A DNA stretch of 37,084 bases from Halobacteriales archaeon QS_1_68_17 (GTDB taxonomy: Archaea > Halobacteriota > Halobacteria > Halobacteriales > Haloarculaceae): the NCBI GenBank assembly GCA_003021105.1, contig PXRG01000010.1, forward strand, positions 1-37,084. Direction: 5' to 3'. The notes under the pieces are model-generated. The model was not told the origin of the DNA, ran no database searches, and worked only from the letters and a program-made list of their open reading frames with translations. Made by a program: the position numbers and the translations under genes. Positions within the stretch are counted from its first letter, which is position 1; each line of letters opens with the position of its first letter. Shown here in pieces: positions 31,163-37,084 of the stretch.

Positions 31163-31875
31163 ACCGCCATCGCCTCGGCCAGCGAGAACCGTCCCTCGTA
31201 GAGGGCGCTCCCGACGACGACCGCGCTCGCGCCGGCGTCACGGAGCGCCCGGACGTCGTCGAGCGTGGCCACGCCGCCGCTGGCGACGACCGGCACGTCG
31301 ACGGCGTCGACGACCCGCGCGACCGGTCCGGTCCGGACGCCGCCGAGTCGCCCCTCGACGTCGACGTCGGTAAACAGGATCGCGCCCGCCCCCAGGCCCT
31401 CGTAGCGGGCGGCGGCCGCGGCCGGGTCCAGCCCCGTGCCCTCGGTCCACCCGGCGACGACGACCTCGCCGTTTTTCGCGTCGAGGCTGACCACCACGCT
31501 CCCGGGATGGGACTCGCTGATCTCCGCGACGATCGCCGGGTTCTCGACGGCGGCGGTCCCGAGGATCACCCGGTCGATTCCGCGGTCGAGCAGGTCCGTC
31601 GCGTCCGCGACCGTGCGGATGCCGCCGCCGAGCTGGAGGTCGACGCCGACGGCCTCGACGATGCGCTCGACCGCGGGCGCGTTCGTCCGCTCGCCCTCGA
31701 ACGCGCCGTCGAGGTCGACCAGGTGGAGCGTCCGGGCACCGGCTTCGACCCAGCGCCGGGCGGCCTCGACGGGGTCGCCGTACGTCTTGCCGGTACCGCG
31801 TTCGCCCCCCACGAGCTGGACGACCTGCCCGTCCTGGACGTCGACCGCCGGGATCACCTCGAACTCCGGGAACAT
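31159..31875 (-). CDS. hisA: ProFAR isomerase
   Basis: The 238-aa TIM-barrel enzyme of histidine biosynthesis isomerises the amino-aldose ProFAR to PRFAR. Visible features are the N-terminal catalytic aspartate in VIPAVDVQDGQVVQLVGG, GKTYGDPVEAARRW, LHLVDLDGAF, the phosphate-binding GGGIRT, the second catalytic aspartate region LFTDVDVEGRLGG, and the second phosphate site ASGGVATLDDV. The last strand is GASAVVVGSALYEG. The ATG at 31875 gives the family N-terminus; a longer in-frame reading to 31935 would overlap the transporter start region. The gene is intact. Confidence 0.95.
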   Translation of the reverse strand: MFPEFEVIPAVDVQDGQVVQLVGGERGTGKTYGDPVEAARRWVEAGARTLHLVDLDGAFEGERTNAPAVERIVEAVGVDLQLGGGIRTVADATDLLDRGIDRVILGTAAVENPAIVAEISESHPGSVVVSLDAKNGEVVVAGWTEGTGLDPAAAAARYEGLGAGAILFTDVDVEGRLGGVRTGPVARVVDAVDVPVVASGGVATLDDVRALRDAGASAVVVGSALYEGRFSLAEAMAV

Positions 31876-31949
31876 GCCGGACCCTTCCCGGGCGGCTGGC
31901 CTAAATGGTGCGATACGGTGCCGTAGCACCACCACAAGACGCAGTCGTT

Positions 31950-33203
31950 ATGAGCGACAGGAGCATCAGCGTTCGTATGGTCAGTGGGCTGTTACTCGTC
32001 GGGCTGGCGGTCGCCGTCTTCGTGGGGTTCAACATCGGCGGCTCGTCAACGAGCGTCGCGTTCGGTCCGGCGGTCGGCAGCAAGACTCTCTCGAAGTTCG
32101 GTGCGGCCGCGCTGATGACGGTCTTCGCGTTTCTCGGCGGCTGGACGGTCGGGCGGAACGTCCTGGCGACGCTGGGCGGGCGGATCGTCCCCTCGGACGC
32201 GTTCACGCTCGGCGTGAGCATCGCCGTCCTGTTTTTCATCGGCTTCGCGCTGTTCCTCTCGAACTACGTGGGCGTGCCGGCGTCGACCTCGATGACGACC
32301 GTCGGGGCGCTGGTCGGCCTCGGCCTCGCGGAGGGGAACCTGAACTGGGCGGAGATGGGCCGGATCGTCTCGTGGTGGCTCGTCTCGCCGCTGATCGCGT
32401 TCTGGGTCAGCGGCGTCGTCGGGCGGTACGCCTACCCCTACCTCGTCAGGTGGTTCGAGATCGACCAGTCGGAGGGGTCGTTGCTCGTCCTCGACCGGTC
32501 CGGCGCGATTCCGCGCCCGGCGCTGGGCCCGAACACGACGACGCGCGAGTTCGTCGGGACCGCCGCGGTCATCGTGATCTCCTGTTACATGGCGTTCTCG
32601 GCGGGCGCGTCGAACGTCCCCAACGCGGTCGCGCCGCTGGTGGGCAACGGCGCGCTCTCGCTGGAGCAGGGGCTGTTGCTGGGCGCGGTCGCGCTCGGCC
32701 TGGGCGCGTTCACCATCGCGCGCCGTACCCTCGATACGGTCGGCAACGACCTCACCGAGATGCCGATCCTGGCGGCGCTGGTGGTGGCGGTCGTCAGCGC
32801 GACCGTCGTGACGGTGCTCTCGCAACTCGGCGTCCCCGCGAGTTTCGTGATCATCGCCACGATGAGCATCGTCGGCCTCGGGTGGGGGCGGGCGACCCGG
32901 GCCATCGAACCCGACGAGGACGACGGCCCGGTCTCCGTCGACGCGCTCACCGCCGACGCGCCCGACACCCCGACCGTCGGGGCCGCGGGCGAGCGCGACC
33001 GGCCGGACGCGGGGGCCGCGCGGGGACGGGACCCCGCCACACCGACCGAACCGATCCAGGCCAACGGCGAGGGGGTCAGCGACCCCAGCGACCTCTTCGA
33101 ACCCGGGCGGACCGCCCGCGTGATCGTCACGCAAAACCTCGTTCCGACGGTCGCCACCGTCGCCGCCTACCTGCTGTTCCGGTTCGTGCCGCCGTTCGCG
33201 TGA
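31950..33203 (+). CDS. PiT-type inorganic phosphate transporter
   Basis: The 417-aa membrane protein belongs to the PiT/PHO4 cation- or proton-coupled phosphate symporter family. The two inverted family repeats are visible: FNIGGSSTSVAFGPAVGSKTL and VGVPASTSMTTVGALVG in the first half, and FSAGASNVPNAVAPLVGNGAL and LGVPASFVIIATMSIVGLGWGR in the second. There are about ten hydrophobic segments. An acidic cytoplasmic loop of roughly 75 residues (about 315-385) precedes the last helix. I chose ATG 31950 (MSDRSISVRM), with ATG 31977 as an alternative; the 31905 start would overlap the hisA upstream region. It is divergent from hisA with a 74-bp gap. Confidence 0.88.
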   Translation: MSDRSISVRMVSGLLLVGLAVAVFVGFNIGGSSTSVAFGPAVGSKTLSKFGAAALMTVFAFLGGWTVGRNVLATLGGRIVPSDAFTLGVSIAVLFFIGFALFLSNYVGVPASTSMTTVGALVGLGLAEGNLNWAEMGRIVSWWLVSPLIAFWVSGVVGRYAYPYLVRWFEIDQSEGSLLVLDRSGAIPRPALGPNTTTREFVGTAAVIVISCYMAFSAGASNVPNAVAPLVGNGALSLEQGLLLGAVALGLGAFTIARRTLDTVGNDLTEMPILAALVVAVVSATVVTVLSQLGVPASFVIIATMSIVGLGWGRATRAIEPDEDDGPVSVDALTADAPDTPTVGAAGERDRPDAGAARGRDPATPTEPIQANGEGVSDPSDLFEPGRTARVIVTQNLVPTVATVAAYLLFRFVPPFA

Positions 33204-33305
33204 CCCGCTACCCCGGACCCGCCGCCCTGCCGGTGGAGCGCGGCCGCCGTCGATATGTCAGTAAGTACATAACGATCTTGCCTTCATTTTCCCGAAACAG
33301 CAAAG

Positions 33306-33312
33306 TCTAACC
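33306..33312 (+). promoter_or_regulatory. TATA-like box of ferredoxin gene
   Basis: AAAGTCTAACC lies about 25-31 nt before the ATG at 33337. Further upstream, TATGT (33254-33258) and ACATA (33267-33271) form a 5-bp inverted repeat, a possible regulator site. Confidence 0.4.
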
Positions 33313-33336
33313 GTTAGGGGGGCGAAACGGGCCATG

Positions 33337-33726
33337 ATGCCCACGGTAGAGTACCTCAACTACGAAGTCGTCGAAGACGAAGGTTGGGACATTTACGACG
33401 ATGACCTGTTCGAGAAGGCCGCGGACGCGGGGCTTGACGACGAGGACTACGGAACCCTCGACGTCAACGAAGGCGAGTACATCCTCGAAGCGGCCGAGGC
33501 ACAGGGCTACGACTGGCCGTTCTCGTGTCGGGCCGGCGCGTGTGCGAACTGCGCGGCCATCGTCCGCGAGGGCGAGATCGACATGGACATGCAGCAGATC
33601 CTGTCCAACGAGGAGGTCGAAGAAAAGAACGTCCGGCTGACCTGCATCGGGTCGCCGGCCGCGGACGAAGTCGGGATCGTCTACAACGCGAAACACCTCG
33701 ACTACCTCCAGAACCGCGTCATCTGA
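33337..33726 (+). CDS. fdx: Halophilic 2Fe-2S ferredoxin
   Basis: The 129-aa acidic plant-type ferredoxin is nearly identical in pattern to the classical Halobacterium ferredoxin. It has the halophile-specific acidic N-terminal insertion (about 1-42, [20 protein letters not shown]), then the 2Fe-2S ligands C64, C69 and C72 in CRAGACANC, and C103 in LTCIGS. It carries electrons for 2-oxoacid oxidoreductases and other redox enzymes in the cytoplasm. Two ATGs stand side by side (33334, 33337); the second gives the known mature N-terminus [10 protein letters not shown] terminator-like structure follows directly. Confidence 0.97.
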   Translation: MPTVEYLNYEVVEDEGWDIYDDDLFEKAADAGLDDEDYGTLDVNEGEYILEAAEAQGYDWPFSCRAGACANCAAIVREGEIDMDMQQILSNEEVEEKNVRLTCIGSPAADEVGIVYNAKHLDYLQNRVI

Positions 33727-33750
33727 CGCGTCGGCCGGCGCGATTTTTTT
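33727..33750 (+). terminator. Terminator-like GC dyad plus T7 after fdx
   Basis: CGCGTCGGCCGGCGCG (33728-33743 region, one G-T wobble) is followed by seven T residues (33744-33750). T runs terminate archaeal transcription. This stretch also overlaps the TATA-like region for the next gene. Confidence 0.6.
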
Positions 33751-33797
33751 ATGCCCGACCCGCAAGTGATAACTGACCCCGGTCGTCACGTAGTGGC

Positions 33798-34814
33798 GTG
33801 TTCGCGTCGCTGTCCGACGTACTCCGGCTCGTGGCGGTCCCGGTTCTCGGGTGGGCCGCGTGGCGGGACATCCGGACCCGCCGGGTCCCGAACGGCACCT
33901 GGCTCCCGCTCGGCGCGCTCGGCGCGGGCCTGTTGCTCTGGGAGGGCTGGCAGATCTGGACCGGCGAAACGCTCGTCGGCCCGGACCTGTTTCTGGTGCG
34001 CGTGGCGGTCAGCCTGATCGTCCTCGTCCCGCTCTCCTACGGCTTCTGGCTGATGGGCGGGTTCGGCGGGGCCGACGCGAAGGCGCTGATGGCGCTGGCC
34101 GTGCTGTTCCCGACCTACCCGACCTACTACCTGCCCACCGTCGCAATCCCGCTAGAGCAGACGACGCTGGGGGTGTTCTCGTTGACCGTGCTGTCGAATA
34201 CGGTCGTCGTCGGGCTCTGTTACCCGCTCGCGCTGGCGGCCCGGAACGCGCTGACCGGGCACGTCGGCACCGCCATGTTCGTCGGTCGACCGGTCGCCTG
34301 GGACCGGGTCCCCGACGAGTACGGGCGGTTGCTGGAGACGCCGGACGGGTTCTCCCGGGCCGGCCTCGACCTCGACGCGCTCCGGATGTACCTGACCTGG
34401 CGCGGGACGACCCTGGCCGACCTGCGGGCCGACCCCGAGACCCACCGCGACCCCGGCAGCCTCGCCACGGAGCGCAACCACCCGGGCGACGGCGCGATCG
34501 CCGTCGACGGCGGGCCGGCCGGCGCGGACCCGTCCGGCGTCGACCCGGGGCTGGAGTCGGAGTCGGAATCGGAGTTCGACCCGGAGCCGGACGATCCCTG
34601 GGGCGCGGCGGCCTTTCTCGACGACATCGACCACTCCGCCTACGGCACCACCCCCGAGCAACTCCGCGAGGGCCTGGACGTGCTCGTGGCGGCCGACGAG
34701 GTGTGGATCACGCCGGGCATCCCGTTTCTGGTCCCCATGTTCGGCGGGCTGGTCGTCGGATTGCTCTACGGGGACGTGCTCTTTACCCTGCTGTCGGCGC
34801 TGGCGGTCGTCTAG
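33798..34814 (+). CDS. Type IV prepilin peptidase (A24, PibD-like)
   Basis: The 338-aa membrane aspartic protease processes class III signal peptides of pilins and archaellins at the cytoplasmic membrane face. The first catalytic aspartate is D24 in [11 protein letters not shown]; the second is D93 in [12 protein letters not shown], the G-x-GD/AD-K motif of the A24 family. About six to seven hydrophobic helices are visible. A roughly 110-residue acidic loop (about 195-300, with [13 protein letters not shown]) lies before the last helices, which end [21 protein letters not shown]. The start is GTG 33798; no ATG precedes the conserved N-terminus. No pilin or archaellin gene is adjacent. The stop shares CTAG with the convergent gene. 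Confidence 0.88.
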   Translation: MFASLSDVLRLVAVPVLGWAAWRDIRTRRVPNGTWLPLGALGAGLLLWEGWQIWTGETLVGPDLFLVRVAVSLIVLVPLSYGFWLMGGFGGADAKALMALAVLFPTYPTYYLPTVAIPLEQTTLGVFSLTVLSNTVVVGLCYPLALAARNALTGHVGTAMFVGRPVAWDRVPDEYGRLLETPDGFSRAGLDLDALRMYLTWRGTTLADLRADPETHRDPGSLATERNHPGDGAIAVDGGPAGADPSGVDPGLESESESEFDPEPDDPWGAAAFLDDIDHSAYGTTPEQLREGLDVLVAADEVWITPGIPFLVPMFGGLVVGLLYGDVLFTLLSALAVV

Positions 34815-35302
34815 AGCAGTTGCCGGTCGGTCACGGTCAGGTCGACGAACACCGACACCGGCCCGGCGTCCTCGCCGACCTCGGTGACTCCCCGGGACCG
34901 GTAGTTCGAGTGGTCGACGACGAAGTAGTGTGGGCCGCCGCCCTCGATGGGCTGGCGACCGCCGTCCTCGGTTCTGGCCTCGTAGACACCCTCGTCGGTC
35001 CGGACCGCCCGCATCCCGATCCGCCGGTCGCCGGCGGGCTGTTCGTCGGGGCTTCCCCCGTCGATGAACCGCCAGTAGGCCCCGATGGTCGACTCGTCGA
35101 AGAAGTAGACGTCGAACCGGCTGTCGGCCCGCGCGATGTAGGAGATGGCCCCGTCCGAGATGTCCGGTATCCGTTTCGTCCAGCCGGTGTGTGGCCGGAC
35201 GTCGACGTCGCGCTGGACGTTCACGACGACGTCGCTGCCGCCGCCGAGACAGCCCGCGCCGGCGGCGAGCGGTACCGTCCGCAGGAACGACCGACGCTCC
35301 AT
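34811..35302 (-). CDS. TAT-exported lipoprotein, unknown function
   Basis: The 163-aa protein starts [18 protein letters not shown], a twin-arginine-like signal with lipobox (Cys18). The mature part is a compact beta-rich domain: [34 protein letters not shown], a disordered [45 protein letters not shown] and [16 protein letters not shown] do not recognise a named family; it looks like haloarchaeal surface lipoproteins that bind or sense something outside the cell. The ATG 35302 is set by the signal peptide; an upstream ATG at 35320 would displace it. A TATA-like TTATAC (about 35329-35334, minus strand) and an 18-bp perfect palindrome lie upstream. Confidence 0.78.
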   Translation of the reverse strand: MERRSFLRTVPLAAGAGCLGGGSDVVVNVQRDVDVRPHTGWTKRIPDISDGAISYIARADSRFDVYFFDESTIGAYWRFIDGGSPDEQPAGDRRIGMRAVRTDEGVYEARTEDGGRQPIEGGGPHYFVVDHSNYRSRGVTEVGEDAGPVSVFVDLTVTDRQLL

Positions 35303-35346
35303 GCGGGCGGTCGTTTGCAATCTCCCGGTATAACGTCACCCGGCGA

Positions 35347-35364
35347 GTTATCGCGCGCGATAAC
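35347..35364. promoter_or_regulatory. 18-bp perfect palindrome, likely operator
   Basis: GTTATCGCGCGCGATAAC is its own reverse complement. It lies about 13 bp upstream of the TATA-like element of the lipoprotein gene, where a dimeric activator or repressor would bind. It also follows the end of the HalOD1 reading frame at 35401. Confidence 0.6.
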
Positions 35365-35400
35365 AGCTGGCAGCCCCGGCCGTCCCGGTGTCCGGGTGCG

Positions 35401-35614
35401 TCAGGGGAGCGGATCGACGTCGACGGTTCCTCGGCTGTCCACAGTTACCACGTGTCCAGCGTAGGAAAACGAGACGACGACGTCGGTTCCGTCCAGGACT
35501 GTCCCGAGTGCGTCCGTGTCGACGGCGTCGTACAGCGGCGGGAGCGACTTGACATCGTCGTCCGTCCGGTTGGCGACCGACTCGACGATCCGGTCCGGAG
35601 AGACGAAAAGACAT
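35401..35614 (-). pseudogene. HalOD1-domain protein, frameshift at start
   Basis: The frame ending at 35401 encodes a HalOD1 output domain: SPDRIVESVANRTDDDVKSL, then PPLYDAVDTDALGTVLDG and VVVSFSYAGHVVTVDSRG, and it ends VDVDPLP. This is a small haloarchaeal domain of unknown biochemical function, often attached to response regulators or alone. No start codon exists in that frame before it enters the antisense of hisI. In the next frame, ATG 35614 begins MSF; removing one base from the run of four T (AAAA at 35606-35609 on the plus strand) would give MSFVSPDRIVES and restore a roughly 70-aa gene. It is either a real single-base frameshift or a sequence error. It is divergent from hisI with a 26-bp gap. 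Confidence 0.72.
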
Positions 35615-35640
35615 ATCGGCCCCAGCCACGTCGCTGACGT

Positions 35641-36015
35641 ATGAGCGACGCGGACGGCGTCGAACTCGCGTTCGACGAGGCGGAGTTGCTGCCGGCGGTC
35701 GCCCAGGACGCCGATTCGGGGCAGGTGTTGATGCTGGCGTACGTCACCCCCGAGGCGGTCGACCGCACCGTCGAGACGGGGCTGGCACACTACTACTCCC
35801 GGAGCCGGTCGGAACTCTGGCAGAAGGGCACGACCAGCGGCCACGTCCAGCGGGTCCGGGAGGTGCGCGTCGACTGCGACGGCGACGCTCTGCTGTACCT
35901 CGTCGACCAGGAGGGCGGGGCCTGCCACACCGGCTACGAGTCGTGTTTCTACCGGACGCTCGACGGCGCGGTCGTCGGCGAGCGCGCGTTCGACCCCGAC
36001 GAAGTGTATGAGTGA
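35641..36015 (+). CDS. hisI: Phosphoribosyl-AMP cyclohydrolase
   Basis: The 124-aa zinc enzyme of histidine biosynthesis opens the purine ring of phosphoribosyl-AMP. It is the monofunctional archaeal form without the HisE domain. Diagnostic motifs are [31 protein letters not shown], the Mg-binding DCDGDALL and the zinc-binding cysteines of [12 protein letters not shown]. The ATG 35641 gives the family length. Its 3' end overlaps the start of the coiled-coil gene by 8 nt, so the two are probably co-translated. Confidence 0.94.
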   Translation: MSDADGVELAFDEAELLPAVAQDADSGQVLMLAYVTPEAVDRTVETGLAHYYSRSRSELWQKGTTSGHVQRVREVRVDCDGDALLYLVDQEGGACHTGYESCFYRTLDGAVVGERAFDPDEVYE

Positions 36016-37084
36016 GGATCCCGTCGACGAACTCGCCGCCGCCCACGAGGCTCGCGAGCGCGCCCGCGAGCGGGTGGCGGCGGTCGGGGAGGACACCCTC
36101 CGGGCGGTCGCCGACGCCCACGAGGAACTGACGGCCCTGTTCGACCGGTACGAGACCCGGGCGACCGGCGACGGCGACTTCGCCGTCTTCATCGAGTTCC
36201 AGGAGAAACTGGCGAAGTTCGTCGAGCGCCTGCCCGAGGACCACCGCCACCGGGAGGCGTTCGAGGAGGTCGACGACGTCCTCCAGCAGCGGCGACTGAC
36301 CGAATCGGACTTCGCGGCTGCCCGGGAGACGCTCGCGCCGGTGCGGGACGACGTCGCCCGCCTGGACGACCGCGACGCCGCGGAGAAACGGTACGAGCGC
36401 GCCCGGAGCGCCGTCCGCCGGCGGCTCTCCGAACTCGACGACCGGATCGACGACCTCGAACGCCTCCAGTCGCTCGGCGAGGCGGACCTCGACGCCCCGG
36501 TCGAGCGGCTGCGCGACCCCGTCGAGGCCTACGACGAGGCCGTCCGCGAGGCCTTCGGTTCGTTCAAGCGCGAAAAGAGCGCTCGGACGGTCCTGGGGTT
36601 CGTCGAGGCCACGGGGGCCTACCCGCTCGTGCCCTACCGCGACCCGCCCGCCGACCTCCGGGAGTACGTCGTGACCCATCCACCGGGAACCGAGCCGATT
36701 CCGGTGTTGCTGGAGTACTCGGAGTACTCGCGTTCGAAACTCGACCACTACGTCGACGACCCGGGGGCGCTCCGCCGGAACGTCTCGACCCACCAGACCT
36801 ACCTCCGGCGGCTCGACACAGACCCGCTGACCGTCGGCTGGCCGCCCCCGCCCGCGGACGCCCTCCGGTGGCGCGTGCGGGAACTGGTCGCGGTGACCGG
36901 CCGGTTCGCCCCCGAACCGGTCGTCGACCGGGCCCGCGAGTTGCGCGACCTGGCCCACGACCGGGAGATCTACCGGCGGCTCCGCGAGAGCGCGCTCGCC
37001 CGCGACGAACTCGGTCCCGAGGAGCGTGCCCGCCTCGAACGCGGCGCGGTCGAGCGCGACCTCCGGGCGCGTCGCGCCGAGCGC
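36008..37084 (+). CDS. Coiled-coil protein (DUF7118-like), partial at window end
   Basis: This frame is open for 359 codons to the end of the window. The N-terminal half (about 1-175) is almost entirely charged coiled coil ([40 protein letters not shown]). The middle is a globular segment (about 185-235, [40 protein letters not shown]), then more helices ([20 protein letters not shown]) and an Arg/Glu-rich C-terminal stretch. It resembles a haloarchaeal family I remember as DUF7118; no function is known. The ATG at 36008 overlaps the hisI stop by 8 nt. No signal peptide or membrane segment is seen in the visible part. Confidence 0.72.
   Translation, partial: MSEDPVDELAAAHEARERARERVAAVGEDTLRAVADAHEELTALFDRYETRATGDGDFAVFIEFQEKLAKFVERLPEDHRHREAFEEVDDVLQQRRLTESDFAAARETLAPVRDDVARLDDRDAAEKRYERARSAVRRRLSELDDRIDDLERLQSLGEADLDAPVERLRDPVEAYDEAVREAFGSFKREKSARTVLGFVEATGAYPLVPYRDPPADLREYVVTHPPGTEPIPVLLEYSEYSRSKLDHYVDDPGALRRNVSTHQTYLRRLDTDPLTVGWPPPPADALRWRVRELVAVTGRFAPEPVVDRARELRDLAHDREIYRRLRESALARDELGPEERARLERGAVERDLRARRAER

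Overview
The window is chromosomal DNA of a haloarchaeon (class Halobacteria). The evidence is very high GC with G/C-rich third codon positions, strongly acidic proteins, archaeal TATA boxes about 25-30 nt upstream of mostly leaderless starts, and hallmark proteins: the plant-type halophilic 2Fe-2S ferredoxin, DNA polymerase D large subunit, Hef, Orc1/Cdc6 and twin-arginine lipoproteins. I do not assign a genus.

The centre of the window is almost certainly the main chromosomal replication origin. An orc1/cdc6 gene (14507-16099, +) and an oapA-oapB-oapC operon (13420 down to 11629, -) diverge from a 1.09-kb intergenic region. That region holds two identical 16-bp origin recognition box cores in inverted orientation (13973-13988, 14284-14299) around an AT-rich unwinding region, a third ORB-like box at the orc1 start, a 22-bp-period iteron array (13528-13690) and an unusual cluster of CTAG sites. 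The flanking genes (hef, mdh, oapCBA, orc1, sec11, aspartate kinase, polD large subunit) fit an origin-proximal neighbourhood as known in Haloferax.

Layout. 1-5.3 kb: ACT-domain regulator, a hairpin-rich PATE-like (IS200/IS605-derived) relic, a 50-aa zinc ribbon, an unrecognised acidic protein, then a tightly coupled CBS protein-glyS-dolichol kinase unit. 5.4-10.3 kb: hef with an internal deletion and frameshift, a zinc-ribbon autoantigen-like protein, and a PAS-GAF histidine kinase with a similar internal deletion and frameshift. 10.5-18.3 kb: mdh, oap operon, origin, orc1, signal peptidase, aspartate kinase. 18.4-23.1 kb: GNAT protein, polD large subunit and two small genes. 23.3-30.3 kb: a five-gene dipeptide/oligopeptide-type ABC importer whose binding protein is circularly permuted. 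30.3-37.1 kb: hisB, hisA and hisI interspersed with a PiT-type transporter, ferredoxin, prepilin peptidase, a TAT lipoprotein, a frameshifted HalOD1 protein and a partial coiled-coil protein.

Most notable: (i) a circularly permuted family-5 substrate-binding protein; (ii) a roughly 190-bp AT-rich, foreign-codon patch centred on the classical intein insertion point in the polymerase D active site, although no intein is present; (iii) CTAG clustering plus a new-looking iteron array in the origin; (iv) three convergent gene pairs that share one CTAG as both stop codons; (v) three gene disruptions, two of which remove conserved codons. All calls come from reading the sequence; family names rest on recalled family features, not on searches.
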